Shown here in pieces: positions 22,701 through 35,214 of a DNA stretch of 64,000 nt. The DNA is from Watersipora subatra (Eukaryota > Bryozoa > Gymnolaemata > Cheilostomatida > Watersiporidae). The translations under genes and the position numbers were made by a program. A model generated the notes under the pieces. The model ran no database searches. It was given only the letters and a program-made list of their open reading frames with translations, and was not told the DNA's origin. The number at the start of each line of letters is the position of its first letter. Positions within the stretch are counted from its first letter, which is position 1. The DNA lies in assembly GCF_963576615.1 (NCBI RefSeq), contig NC_088711.1, positions 57,144,248 to 57,208,247 on the forward strand. Direction: 5' to 3'.

Positions 22701-25700
22701 TTCAAAAGTGTTTTCCCGATCTCTGTATTGCTAAACTCTAATTCTTGCTTTTTCTCGAGTTTCCTCCAATTGATCTTCTGTAAGTTGAGCTCTTCTTTTT
22801 GTTGTACTCGTTTGATTCTGACTAGCTTGGGCAGTCAAATATTGAGTCTATTATTTTGAACATTGACGTATTTTGTTACGATATTTACGCATCTGCTCTG
22901 CTGACGTTGTCTTACCCATGTTGAAAGCAGAAATGACCAGCAGACTTTCCACCTAACAATATTCTGTTTCAAGCACTTGTTACAAGTTACTCCCATGAGT
23001 AGATTTGATTAAATTTTGAACCATTCTCAATATCGGAGTCGCAAGTCTTAGTAATACATTAGTAAGGTAGCAACCGTTTGCTAGCTTGCTAGAAGAAGCT
23101 TGTTAAGTTCTCACAATGGCTTAAATTTACAATATAATGAGTAACTCATACATGAGAACATCAACAACACCACAAATTACTGTTAAATGTGAAATTCACT
23201 CAAATGAATCCTATAATCATATGAGTGGAGGGTTGTAACAATGGTGACAGTGTAACAGCGGTGACGCAAATTTCGGAAACATGTGCAACTTTGAGCAAAA
23301 CTGAAATTAGTTAAAGGTACAGCGTATAAAGTTAGCGTTGAAAACAAATTACTACTAATTTTGAACTAATAATACAAGTGTAGTAGAAACTTATTGATGT
23401 TTCCTGTCACCATTGTTACTCAAAACATGGCAACTTATAAAAGAGCCCCACACCAATAGATCAGTGCACACAATACCAATTTATGCATTAACGGGCAGCA
23501 AAGCCATTGTGAAATCCATTACAATTAGATATTTGTGTTCAGAGTAGTATGTATACCCTGTACAAGCATTTCTATCTTGCCGTTATGGCTATAAAGCATT
23601 TTGTGCAAGTTCACTAACTTTAGCAAACTATTAAAACATGATAGAGGAGCACTACCCCCACAATTATTTTCTATTTTAGGGTTTAGTATGTATACTTCAT
23701 ATGTGAAGCATTATTTTAATGAAATAACTGGTTTGAAATTTTGCCAAAAAATCCATTTATTTATGGATAGACCCATATATTGTATTTTTTGCAATGTTTG
23801 TTAGCATGTTAGAAAAATAAAATATATAACAAAAATGATCTAGATAAAGTTTGAAATTGAAAAAAATATTGTATACATATCATGAAACAATATCGGCATT
23901 TTTTGGTAAATTGGCTGGTAGTAGGTCAATAGCTAAATTTGTACATGAATGGCAACGAAAGAGTTAACAACCCGCCTGTTAACGCTGCGAGCAAGAATGT
24001 CGGTTGATAGAGAATAGTAAAAAATAAGAAATAAATTGAATAGAATTATAATTGCATTGTAAATTTTAAGATATGTATGCTTGGAAAATTTAAACATAAA
24101 ACCTGTATCAACAAACCCGATACCCAAAAGACCTGTTGGCCAAGAAGTAGTCGTGCCAAGCACCGCCAGCTACCCGATGCTCCAAAAACTCGCACGGAAG
24201 GCGGCGAAGTCTAAACTCGTTGGCCAAGAACTCTTGCCCAGCACTAATTTAAACACACATCCAACCATTTACACCTAACAGGTAAGCTGCGTGTCAAACA
24301 GGTCAAGAGCCCCCCATTTCAACAGAGATGTCAACAACGACCCAAATGAATGGTGGATCAACAACTTTTAATCAAAGGTCAACAGCCTGCATTAAAAACT
24401 CACATTAATCTTAAACAATACTTGGTGTGATAACAACCTACTTGAGTTGATCAGGGAAGGCGACATTGCCACCAACTGCCGCCAGTGCCATGCTCCCTCC
24501 CTTCGCTTGTATCTCATCAAATGGACCGCAAAGATAAATACAGGCATAGATCAAACATCCAAATGACTACAACACAAAACATGATAAGCTTATGGCTCTA
24601 ACAGCACAATTGGCAGCACTGATAAGAATATGTTATATTGAGAAAGAAAGTTTGATTTTATTGGACGCACTCATTAAATCCTGATTTTAATACATTCTTC
24701 GATCAGGGAAAGGGTATGTTGATCAATTTAGAAACTGAAATTTAAAGAGTAACACATGCCATAAACAAACATTTTTCCTGTTCGAGTTGATAGCTCAATT
24801 GAACCAGGGTGTTATGATTACTCTATGAGCATGCGGTGTTCAATTCAAATGCAGAATGATGCCAAAAGTAAGTCGAGGCAATATTAAAAGACTGGGAATA
24901 TTGAAAGCTGGGATTCACATACTGTATACTTGACATAAAAGAAAATTTTAGCTAAGGTAATTTTTCTCAATTCGTGTTTGATTTGAAATCCAAAAGAGTT
25001 GTTAAATCAACTACTTCCTGAAAACATAATGCATGCTAATTATCATAAAAGTACCAGCTCAGCAGCAGGGCGGAGATTATTTTTCCATGTCAACAGGGTT
25101 TTACTCAAACTGTATCGAATGAAATTAAGAAAAATATCTGCGTGTGAAAACTAAAGTATAACTAGATGATCACATCTTTAAACAAATACAATAAAAAAAC
25201 AAGATAGCAGCTAATATTAAACGATAGCCCAAAGCTTAACATCAACCTTAAATATCTCACCCCGCCATCTATTTGACTAGCCAATCTATATGTATAATCA
25301 TTCCCACCCCAAAACATCCCAAACTCGTCCATTATCCCTAATAATAAATCCCCCTTCGTCATTGTATGAATGTGCAAAAAAATATATCCACATGTTTGCT
25401 CATTCTAACCATAGACTGTTAAGCTATAAGCGTCATGTTGTTTTTCCTGTGCATTGGTTTCAATTTTCTCCTCATGATAACTACTAGATGGCTTCAGATA
25501 TTTTTTTAAACATTAGACCCAGACATGTATTTTATATTTTATTTTTAAAATAATAAATGAAAACAAATAATAAAATAAAACTCCCGTTTTATTTTACTAT
25601 TTGTTTTTGTTATTAAAAACAGTAGCTCTTTCCGCTCACAACAACTACTGAATATATGGTTTAAAAAATAAAGATAGAAAGTATGAGGCGCTGTTTAATA

Positions 25701-28700
25701 TTATTTGAGCAACATGGAACTAAACTATGTGAAGGAGAACTGTTTACTTACCGTAAAACCTCTATTTGAGCGCTTTATTTTTCAACCTTTCCTTTATAGT
25801 GGTGTTCTATTAAAGTTGGCGTTCAAATAGAGGGTGACACTGTATTTTTCGACTGGCTTGTCAGAATTTTAGAAAAATGAATTTAACCTTTTATGAGCAA
25901 AGCAATGCTAATATGTTGCCTATAAGATGTCGCCTATATTTTGCACTCTGCATCCTCGCATGCTCCTCGCATGCATCTCGCATGCAGAGCAACATTGATT
26001 CCATCAGCCTCAGCAAATTTGCTAAAACCTTTTCATATAAGTTGAAGTATCCAACTGAGTTAAACAAGGAACAACTTTGAATAAAACATATTAGCCGGAT
26101 AGTTATTAATTATTTCGATGGTGTCGCTTTCAAGATTTTAAAGACAAAACTGTAAATCTTTGGAGTTAGAAAACAGCCTTCACTACACCATAGCAATGGC
26201 TACTATTACCCATCGTACTACGTCGTACAGCAGTCTTGAAGAGTATTCTCATTGTTCGTCAAAACACTTTAAAGTTCTTACGCCAGATTATAAACCACAT
26301 TCTGACAAATGTGGTCAAATCCGGACAAACCTGAAGACAATGGATCGGATTCAGGCCTTCGTGACTTCGAATCAGGGCGCATTTCTGATGTTACACAGTA
26401 TCTGGTACACTGCCACTAAAACCATGCCAACGACTACAGCAACAACGAAAGAATTAATTGCTATTGATGTAGCCAAGTCATTACGTATTAGTACCAGTTT
26501 GTTGACACTTTCCTACTGATCAGTTTCTATGATGGGTTCGTAAAGATCAGAGAATGTCCAAGAGGCAGTGAAATAGAGGTGGCGCTCAATTAAAGGGTGG
26601 CACTGTATTTTTCAACCCTTATCCTATAGTGGCATTCTATTAGAGGTGATGTTCAAATAAAGGTGGTGTTCAAATAAAGGTTTTATGGTATGTACCGAGT
26701 TACAAAACTGCAATGTTGGAATTTACTTTGTATGTCAAAATTAAAAAACTGAGGTGATCCTTAGTCAGCGTTTGACCATAATTATAATAAAAACCGTTCC
26801 GGTATATCCATGTCTACAAATTCTCACAACAAACCTTACCAAACTCAGCAAGACATCTAGCAAAGACCACCAAAATCTTTCAAGACTCACCCAGATATCT
26901 GTTAGTTCGGTGATAGTATCGTCTAGTTGTACATTGAAGAGCTCAGGAGCTCTGTATGGCATTGTGCATCTTTCAGCCGCATCATCTTGCAATCTCTGGC
27001 CCTCACTTGTGCTGGAGGCATGAAAAACTGCTTTGTCCATAGAACCTAGGTCCATGAGAACTGCCCCACCTGCTTCCGTTAGTAACACATTGGCAGGTTT
27101 GATGTCTCTGTGATAGGTATAACAAAGTATATTAGTTTGATGCTATAAGAGTGCAGAATCACTACATGACAACATCATAAGTGCTGTGAAATATCATACA
27201 TTATTAGTATGGTATATTATCAGTATATGTAGAACGATGCAGCATGTGAATGCAACACTACTGTGTAAACACTAATGTTCTGATATAAAAATTCAAAAAT
27301 ATTAGTTTTTTTATCTTTTAAATCACGTTAAACAAATGCGTTTTAACAAAATAACCAGTTGAAAGTTTACTACGATTTTCTTTATGGCTTGAAGCATTTT
27401 TATAATGAGGATTCAAAGAATGTTCACTTTGAACATAATAAATATTTAGAAATACTACTTGTCCAAAGTTAATTTTAACGTATTAGACAGTGTTTGTATA
27501 CAAACGTAAATGAAAGGAATAAAATTTTAAAAAGGACACGGTTATGACATAGTTTAATAATAATTTTTCAAGCGTGTTTAAGCTTATCTCTTTTGAATTC
27601 AAAGATTATTAAATTATTATTTAATTTTTAACGCACCGCAATATTTATGTATTAATACATTTAAATTAATTGAACAAAATAATATATAACAATAATTGAA
27701 TATTCAATCAAATATAATATACTTATCCAACTAGCCTAGATCATGCAGTGCCAGAGTATAGAGTTAAAGCGAACTGTTCCAAAACACTATAAGTTTGTAA
27801 ATGAAAACAATGTGTAACACACATAAGAAATGTTTACATAAAAATTGTTGCTGGTAAATGATGCCAGCAATGCAGTAAGCAAGTGAACAGAGTTGAGTTA
27901 TTCCACTCAAAAGGACAGGATGGGGGCCACTAACCTGTGAGCTAATTTTGGTGTACTGGAATGAAAAGCCTTGATAGCCTTAGCTACATCACGTATGATT
28001 GTCAAAAGATCGGCCTGTTGCAGATACAGCCCCGTCTCGATTTGATCTTGGAGAGTTCCGCTCTACGTAAAATATTTATGTTTCTGAACCATTTTATTCC
28101 AACAATGTAAAGACAGTGTAAAAGCATGCATATACAACAAGAATTCAATCCCTGTGTCAAGCATGGTGGCAGCCACCATCATTTATTCATTGAGGGTCAA
28201 TAAACAGATTTTCATTCTTCTACTAAACCTGTATGCATATAATATGTGCATAATAATACATATAATTAATCTATATATAAATCTAAGTGTTTGTTTGTCT
28301 GTCTGTCATATGTCCAGCTATAGCAATAAAAATTATACGTAAGAAAAACTACTTCACACTGGAATTGAAGTCAGAAACAAGGTTTTGCAGACAGGCGTGC
28401 TTGCCATACTATGACACTTTGCCATACTACGGAATAATTGTGGACATACATATTATACTTGATAATCTTAAACAATGATTGGTTAAAATACCCACACTTC
28501 ATCTAGCACGCTTGAAATTAGCCTGTCTTGACAAACTGTTGTTTTTGCGGAGTTGTCGCCCGTCGAGCGGGGCGAGCAATTCAACAACTCGTCACAATAT
28601 GCGCTGCACCTGATGCATCAGCTGCGCTGAAAGAGAGTTGTTCTCTTCCGTCTATACGACTTGGCTGCGATGTTATGTCGGTCCATTGGTAATCATAACG

Positions 28701-31700
28701 GATTTAGCCCAAAAATTTATGTAGAAAAAATAAGCTACCCAAAAACGTTTAACCAGCGACCAGTCTCTGTTTTAAACTTTAGTAGAACTTAAGAACTTAT
28801 GCAGCAACTAAACATGTCGTTATTTGTGCACTCAGTCAGTTTTATCTGTATTTTTGTATCAGTAAGTTTTATTTGTTTTTATTGATTTTAGTTTTAATTT
28901 ATTTTCTTCATAAGTTCTACTTAAGTTTACCGCAGAGACTGGTTTCTGGTTAAACATTTTTATTCTGTTTTTTTCTACATAAATTTTTGGGCTAAATCTG
29001 TTATGATTGATTACTAATGGAGTGACCGACATAACATCGCAGTCAAGCCGCATACACGGAAGAAAACAATTCCCTTTCAGTGCAGCTGATGCATCGGGTT
29101 TCAGTGCGTATTGTGACAACCTGTTGTTTTGCTCGCCCCGCTCGTGGGGGGGGGGGGGGGGTGGGGGACAACTCCGCAAAAACAGTTTGTCAAGACAGGC
29201 TAGCTTGAAATACTGGAAGAAAAAATATATGCCCAGATTTATAAATATATACATGTATATATTTACAGCATAAACTTAATTAAACTTATAGAATACACAG
29301 AAATAAACAAATACCTTTATTTAAAAGTTAGAATGATAAATTTTGTATATGTTGATTAAAAAGAAAATTTCTGCACAAAAACCTTTTTATTACCCATGCA
29401 AAGGCCGCGCATTCAGTTAGTACTAACTATATGTTGTGGAATTGTTTGCCTTTCATAATAAAAACTGCTGACATAACTACAAGCAAAGGATCTGTATACT
29501 GTAATCAGTCTTAAGTTTTCACAGATATTTAACAATTTTATTTCTAGTGAGAAAAAAACTAATTGAATAAATTTCGCTATTCCAATTCATAAACTAACTA
29601 ATTTTTTGATATTTTTAATTAAAATAAAAAAATTTAAACATTTATTTTACAAAACATGAAACAATTTAAGAGCTAAGTTAAGCAGTAAATGAATATAAAC
29701 ACCATCAAACTGTTAGGAGTATAATATAATTTATATATTGGTAATAACAAATATATATAATAGCATATATACACCATAATACCAATAATGAAAAAGCATG
29801 AATGAAAATATAGTTTTACCTAAGCCACTCCCAGAAAAGGTTTTGATGTTTTGTTAAACTGAAGGTAACTCCAAGAGTAGGTAACTCCAATACCAATTGT
29901 TCCATAATCCTCCTAGCACTATATTAACGGCAGCATATAACAGCGCTTGATAAAATGCTTAAAATGGCAAATGGCAGCATTTAGTCACAATTGTGCAAAA
30001 ATATTATCACAATTGCAATTTGTAAAGTTATGGCCACTAATAGCATAGTAATTTATGATTTTTCAGTTAACTTTTAACTTCATCATTTCCGTAGCTAGAA
30101 TCTAGCACAGGCAGAGGGAGTCTTAGCACACCCGTAAGAGGCGATAAGACAAATGATTTTATGTATATGCATAAGGAAAAATAACAGTATAGTCTAAACA
30201 TACAGATCACTCGCTATATACCAGCAGCCAATATGTTGCTAACTACAGCTTTATTGTTGAAGAGACTAGAATATCTGGGCTGATTTACCTGCAGTTTTCC
30301 ATCATAAGGTGCCTATTTATTATGTAATTTGTAGGCCTACCCATAATTTTATTTTGGTCACAAATTATCATTTTTTGACAAACTGCATCATAGAAAGTAT
30401 CAGATTGGGAAATGAACAATGTGTAAGTCTATAATAAATAAATTCTATAAATGCTAATATTTTACAGTTTGAGAATTCCCATTAAGAATTATCTACCCTT
30501 TCAATGGGATAATCCTAAATAGGCTTTCAGATGAGTTAGTTTACCTTACAAATTTGCTTCAGTGAGTGTAAAATGAATCTAGTCTATGTAAATGGTGCAA
30601 CTAGTTGCTAATTACCGAGTAGAATGGCATCAGTATGTAGATCTTGCTGACGATACTAGAGGCCGGATTGTTGACAGCAACAACCTCACTACCTTCAAGA
30701 GATATTATATTCGGGTGTTCTTCAAACTTTCTCATGTATTCAACCTCGGCTAGAAATCTTTTCTCATCTTCTTTAGAATGACACATGACTCTCTTTAAAG
30801 CGAAGGTTTTGTGTGTGCGAGCACTGGAGACAAGGTCGACATAACTGAATCCCCTAAAAATTCATCAGCAAGTATTGAAATTTCACTTTGGCCAATTTAG
30901 CAAAAAGATATGTTATCTGTGGCAAAGAAAAATTTCAAGTGACAGTGACCAGTAGGTAAATATCCAACGAATGAATAAATCACCAATACTGAGGTATTGA
31001 AAGGAGCAGAAACACCAACAATTAAAGCAATCCTTAGCCAAATGCGTTTGAGATGGCTCGAACTTGTTGCGAGGATAGATCATGATTGCCTGTCCTGTCA
31101 ACTGTTGTACTACCAGTTGACAGTTTCATTCAGAAGGTGCAATAATTTACAAGCTATAAATTAATTTACCTGGCTTGAGATATAAACTGAAAGAGGAGCC
31201 TTTCTGGTGAAAATGATAGAGCCACACGGCAAAGGTTCGCTTTAACTTGGGTGGCGTTTGCCTGCTTATAAAAAGCTGCGCTACGAAGGTTATAATAAAA
31301 GATGCATTTTGCTTCATAGTTTTGTGCCTTCACAAAGTGTGGAAGATAATGAGAGCGATGGACCTGTTGGATATATTCTCCAGATACTTGCGAAACTATA
31401 TTGTTGACAGTCACTGAGATAAGTTGTACCAACTGTAGTACTCCCAATTGACAAAGCAACCAAAGGCCTCAATTTAAATTTCAAAAACCAGTCAAAAATC
31501 TTTTTTTAAAAGTAGGTATTGACTCTAATAGATGGCAAAAGATGATGAAAAAATAAATAAAGACTAAAATAAAAACAGTCATGGTTGCACTGATATATTA
31601 CTATGATCGTGATGACATTTACAAAACAGACCAATACATAAGGCTGAAGAACAGCATCCCTCCTTATATCAAACTTAAAAACACCTTACGGTAACCGGAA

Positions 31701-32357
31701 CATTCTAAAAAGACAGGTTATAATAATAGAACATATGAAGCCACAAGAAAAATAAAGCCACAAGAGAACAAGCCAAATCCCTGCTTTCATTCTTATGTAG
31801 CTCTATTTTTATAAAGTTGCAATGTAGCATACTTATGTGTAAATTTTGCACACTAGCCAAGCCAACAGACCAAAAAACACCAATTGAGGTTGCTGGTAAA
31901 ATTCCAAACAAATACGATCTAATACAATCAGGCATTGTTAACCAATAAAAATTATGATAACACAATTGGTTAAGCGTAAGAGCTATACTGTTCTTTTCAT
32001 AAGCTAAGGTAATGAGAAGACCTTTCCAGAAAGCCTTCAAACAACCTACGACTAAACTGGCATCCCTATGCACAACCACTCCATCCAGCATACTAACACT
32101 TCACCCAATACCTTTTCTACTTGATTTTTGGTAACGCAGCCAAATCCTTGATGTGCTTGTTTATTGATTAATAAATATTGCCAGCAATGACTTAGATTTG
32201 AAAAACATGACAAAAACATTCCAGCCTACTAAAAAAACTCTAAATCCTGGTTGAAACTTAAGTTGGTCTTAAGTACTCACCCTTCACCAAGCCTCGATTT
32301 CACATGATACGTCTGGTTTTCTATTTTTAAGCTCTCTTTTCCGCAAATGCATCCCAT
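19740..32357 (-). CDS. STK16: Serine/threonine-protein kinase 16 orthologue, 6 coding exons
   Basis: Exons in gene order: 32357-32281, 30853-30616, 28062-27935, 27107-26891, 24566-24442, 19866-19740. All are GT-AG and in phase, giving 303 aa (human STK16 has 305). The start MGCICG gives a myristoylatable Gly2 and Cys3/Cys5 for palmitoylation, as in vertebrate STK16, predicting a Golgi/membrane-anchored kinase. The Gly-rich loop is LGEGGFSYV (23-31), the ATP-site Lys is 46 (FALKRV), the catalytic loop is HRDIKPANV (Asp149), the metal-binding motif is DLGS (Asp167, replacing DFG as in STK16), and the activation segment contains AERCTMPYRAPELF. The C-lobe motif DIWSFGC crosses the exon 4/5 junction. 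Family knowledge: STK16/MPSK1 is a Numb-associated-family kinase linked to TGF-beta signalling and secretory-pathway trafficking. All catalytic residues are present. Intron 5 holds a minisatellite split by a hAT-like element. Confidence 0.95.
19960..20652. repeat. 28-bp minisatellite 'cagacaggtcaacagctttctattcaaa'
   Basis: Over 20 degenerate units of about 28 bp fill STK16 intron 5. The array stops at the hAT-like element and resumes after it (24255 to about 24400, with 'aaacaggtcaagag' and 'aaaggtcaacagcc'), so the transposon landed inside the array. Confidence 0.85.
20661..24246. mobile_element. hAT-like DNA transposon with 8-bp target duplication
   Basis: The ends TAGTGCTGGGCA (left) and its exact inverse (right, ending 24246) are flanked on both sides by the 8-bp word ATTTAAAC (20653-20660 and 24247-24254). 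An 8-bp duplication and a TAGTG..GGGC terminus are hallmarks of the hAT superfamily. It is 3586 bp. No intact transposase is visible; a decayed protein-coding relic lies on the minus strand. Confidence 0.85.
22130..22919 (-). pseudogene. Decayed transposon-borne coding sequence
   Basis: Reading the minus strand from an ATG at 22919 gives MGKTTSAEQMRKYRNKIRQ, then two stops, then in the same frame AQLTEDQLEETREKARIRV, another stop and QYRDRE, ending at a donor-like AG|GTATGT near 22686. A second block (about 22560-22460) reads SQFGNPQSEDEAVKRLIEHF before a stop. A third (about 22330-22195) reads KQLASTLKEGDFVLTLLPGK. The basic 'MxKTxAExxRxYRxKxR' start followed by a 'LTEDQ' helix resembles anonymous proteins common in invertebrate repeats. 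I do not know their function. In-frame stops show that it is dead. Confidence 0.5.
24255..24400. repeat. Continuation of the 28-bp minisatellite
   Basis: Degenerate 'aaacaggtca..' and 'caacagcc' units continue after the right target duplication of the hAT-like element, confirming that the array was interrupted by it. Confidence 0.6.
25751..25846. repeat. Compact 96-bp inverted-repeat element
   Basis: It begins 'accgtaaaacctctatttga' and ends 'tcaaatagagggtgacactg' as an approximate inverse. A near-equal copy is at 49324-49419 and larger relatives are at 640-1412 and 26090-26693. Confidence 0.65.
26090..26693. repeat. Larger relative of the AACCTCTAATTGAACGCC repeat
   Basis: It shares 'tttcaagattttaaagacaaaa' type sequence and the terminal 'ttcaaataaaggttttatgg' with the copy at 640-1412. 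A 119-codon frame inside (26160-26519) has no recognisable domain and is regarded as chance. Confidence 0.5.
28268..28345 (-). repeat. Tail fragment of a tRNA-derived SINE family
   Basis: Read on the minus strand it matches the tail of the elements at 38950 and 54125: 'ttgctatagctggacatatg', then a CAGACAGACAAAC run and 'tagatttatatata'. The tRNA-like head is absent. Confidence 0.55.
28519..29202. mobile_element. Foldback element with 9-bp target duplication, copy 1
   Basis: It begins TAGCCTGTCTTGACAAACTG and ends with the inverse, each flanked by GCTTGAAAT (28510-28518 and 29203-29211). The two arms are long inverted repeats (about 300 bp) around a short centre near 28860. A poly-G run near 29147-29167 interrupts the right arm. 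The second copy is at 58409. There is no open coding sequence. Nine-base duplications with long terminal repeats suggest a Mutator-like foldback, but no transposase is present to prove it. It lies in STK16 intron 2. Confidence 0.85.
31129..31344 (-). repeat. 216-bp direct repeat, copy 1 (STK16 intron 1)
   Basis: It closely matches 33111-33325. On the minus strand it is part of an open frame (31459-31166) ending in a donor-like CCAG|GTAAAT. In the other copy this frame has stops. It may be a duplicated untranslated exon or a dispersed repeat. Confidence 0.8.
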
Positions 32358-33110
32358 TACCTTTGATGCCAAAAGCATTCCAATTCCGCTATCACTTGTA
32401 CAACCAGTTGTCAGCTACTTTGTAACAGCTTTCTCAACTAAACAAAACCTACAAAAACAATACGACAACCTGAAAAAGCATGTTCTGATTACGAGCCTTA
32501 CAGGAAGATGTAGAAACAACTAAGAAACCACGATCTAATTTTGTGATGGCTTTCATAAAAGCATGAAACATATGAATTGATTTTCTTTATATAGAATGGC
32601 TATACATAAAATTTTATATCCTATTATTGATTAAGAACTTTTGCGCAGAGATGCAGAGGTTTCATGGTTGCGAATACTTTGTCTCGCCCTTTTCAAGTTG
32701 ATCTTTACTATAACAAGAGCCGTGTCTGTCTGTTCAAAACCAAGCTTGAAGGTTAGGAAAAAGATTGCTTTCAATAGCTTTCCAATATGTATTCATATTA
32801 GGAATTCATATGTTTCATATGAAACATAGTAATATTGCTACATTTATAGCTGCCATCAACAATCTGTAGTTATTCGACACTGCAGCTACATTAGCACCAA
32901 ATGTGTTTCCATTTTTATTCACCATAAGATATTTAAGTAAAAGCCATCTCTGACATTTATCTACTAAATGAATTCACTTTAAAAGGTTGCATGAGAGAAT
33001 CTGTGTGAGGTGCAAGCCTGTGACTGTTTCTGAAAACAAATTATCAACATTTGAAATGTTAATTTCAATTATAGTGATTAAAAGAAGATAAAATATTAAA
33101 AAAGAGTTTA

Positions 33111-33325
33111 ATTCAGAAGGTGCAATAATTTACAAGCTGTAAATTAATTTACCTGGCTTGAGATATAAACTGAAAGAGGAGCCTTTCTGGTGAAAATGAT
33201 AGAGCCACCTGGCAAAGGTTCACTTAAGCTTAGGTGACGCTTGCCTGCTTATAAAAAGCTACACCACGAAGGTTATAATAAAAGATGCATTTTGCTCCAT
33301 TGTTTTGTGCTTTCACTAAGTGTAG
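33111..33325 (-). repeat. Direct repeat, copy 2 (upstream of STK16 exon 1)
   Basis: Same sequence and orientation as 31129-31344, with the donor-like CCAG|GTAAAT conserved. It lies about 750 bp upstream of the STK16 start codon, where a 5' UTR exon could sit. Frame-disrupting differences argue against a coding role. Confidence 0.8.
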
Positions 33326-34635
33326 AAGCAGATTTGGAAACCGATTTGAGCAACAAAAGCTTAATTTGCTCTATTAGATTAACACCGCCTAGCATCTTAA
33401 CATTCGACATTCATGTATTTTATTGCAAGCGACAAAATGTATAAAAACTGGTATTCAACTTACACATTGAACAAATACAAATTTCATTAGAAAATTGTGA
33501 TATACATTTTACCTTTGTCTAAGAGAATTACGCGAATAAAATTTGAGCTGACGGATAAAAGGAAACCGCTAACTATTAAAGATCAAAATGAGAACTTCAT
33601 GAATTTCGGAAGAAAACAACAGCTTTATCAGTCGGTTTAACGTTGGGACGGGTTGTATAATGTTACAATCATTGAACTAAAAACTCCTCGAAACCCACAA
33701 AAAGATGTTTTGAGTTCAATGGTTACAATACTCCGTTTGAAAGCAATTAGGGAGCCAAAGCAATGTATGCATGGCTATGTAGCGAGCAATCTCACTAAAT
33801 TTATACAAATGTAGCTTTTGGCTAACGAGTCCTATTAAATCAGTTTCAAAATCAGGGCTGTTTCCTAGAATATTCAGTCTAAGCGACTTTACATACTCAA
33901 AAGGTACTTCATTTTAATTTAGCAAGACACACTCTGCCTCTAAGACTATTGGTATATTTGCGAAATTAAATACTGAAGCTTTGATTCACTGTAATTAAAA
34001 TGTATGCAATCAAAGATTGCCGGTGTTCGCGCAACCTAAAGCTTTTATCATGGAAAATATCCTCGCCCTCTTGAGAAACACAATGTTTTATCTACATATA
34101 TTTTAGTATATTTTTTGTTAGAATCAGAATGGAGTTTTTGCACTGCATTTCTCAATATGAGGCAAAATAGCGTGGGAACTTACCTATTTTAACATTTTAT
34201 ATTACACGTTGTTTTCATAACTAGAAATTTGTTGTCATAGATAGGTATAACTATTTTCACAAAGCTTTTATTTGTCCACTTTCTGTTTAAACAATACTTA
34301 TATCAATCCTCAAGCTTGTGTTTTACATATTTTATGCATTCAGTTCCATCATTATTATATTAGCTAGACTATTCACTAGTTTTTTAGTTTAGACTATAGT
34401 TTTTTTGCGTTCTTTTTTATGTTTTGTTGTACACCGCTTTTTAGTTAGTGTACTTGCTGTGGTACCTTGTGGAAAACATATTGTAAAATATGACTATTGA
34501 TTACCACAATGAAGATTGCTCATATATAACTCATTTATTAATATGTCATAACGTTTTTTATATTCTTAATACATATTCATATATATTGACCTATTATTCT
34601 ATAACAAAAAATACAAAAGCCACAAGTATATACAT

Positions 34636-34968
34636 TTATTCAATGCAACCTACGACCTTCTCTTGGATATCCCTTATAGTACGAGGCCAAAAAGAATTAA
34701 AAAGTGCGTTTGTTTTGATTGTTGGTACGAAAAGACCCGAAGGTCGATGTGTATCATATGAATATTTTGGTGTGTTATTGTATGTATCTCGTATAACCTC
34801 ACTAGATTTTACTGTAAAAAACAAAGACACTTTTTCCTTCCTTCTCCCTGCTAATGAAACAATGTCTGTGTCTTCCATTAGCTTTGAAAAACTAATCTGA
34901 CCTCTCAATCTAAATATGAAGCGCAGTGCTTTGTTTTGCATTTTTTCCAATTTATTTATATTTCTCAA
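34636..34968 (-). pseudogene. Non-LTR retrotransposon fragment, C-terminal end of the polyprotein
   Basis: The 110-aa frame has the pattern seen downstream of the reverse transcriptase in many animal LINEs: KLEKMQNKALRFIFRL, then SLAGRRKEKVSLFF, then NALFNSFWPRTIRD. The reverse transcriptase itself (YADD region) is absent, so it is a 5'-truncated copy. Upstream and downstream sequence is AT-rich without further coding. Confidence 0.75.
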
Positions 34969-35214
34969 TCTAAATATATATACATCTATATAAAATATAT
35001 TAAATTAAAAACTGAAAACTTTTAAAACTGTTTACCACTTAAAGTTTCATGGTTGTTACCATTTACCAGGTAAAACTAAAATCTATATATATCTATATAT
35101 ATATATATATATCTCCCAATTTATATCTCTCCAATTTATATTTTTAAATTGGTTTTAAGCTGATAATAGTGTATATTATAATTCATGCTCTTTAGCTATG
35201 TGTATCCATAATTG

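Noticed and set aside
26160-26519. 119-codon frame
   Set aside because: It lies inside an interspersed repeat and has no recognisable domain or splice context.
28859-29254. 131-codon minus and 88-codon plus frames
   Set aside because: They fall in the arms of the foldback element and include a translated poly-G/C run.
31705-32091. 128-codon minus-strand frame
   Set aside because: It lies between STK16 coding exons 1 and 2, has no family resemblance, and would break the kinase frame.
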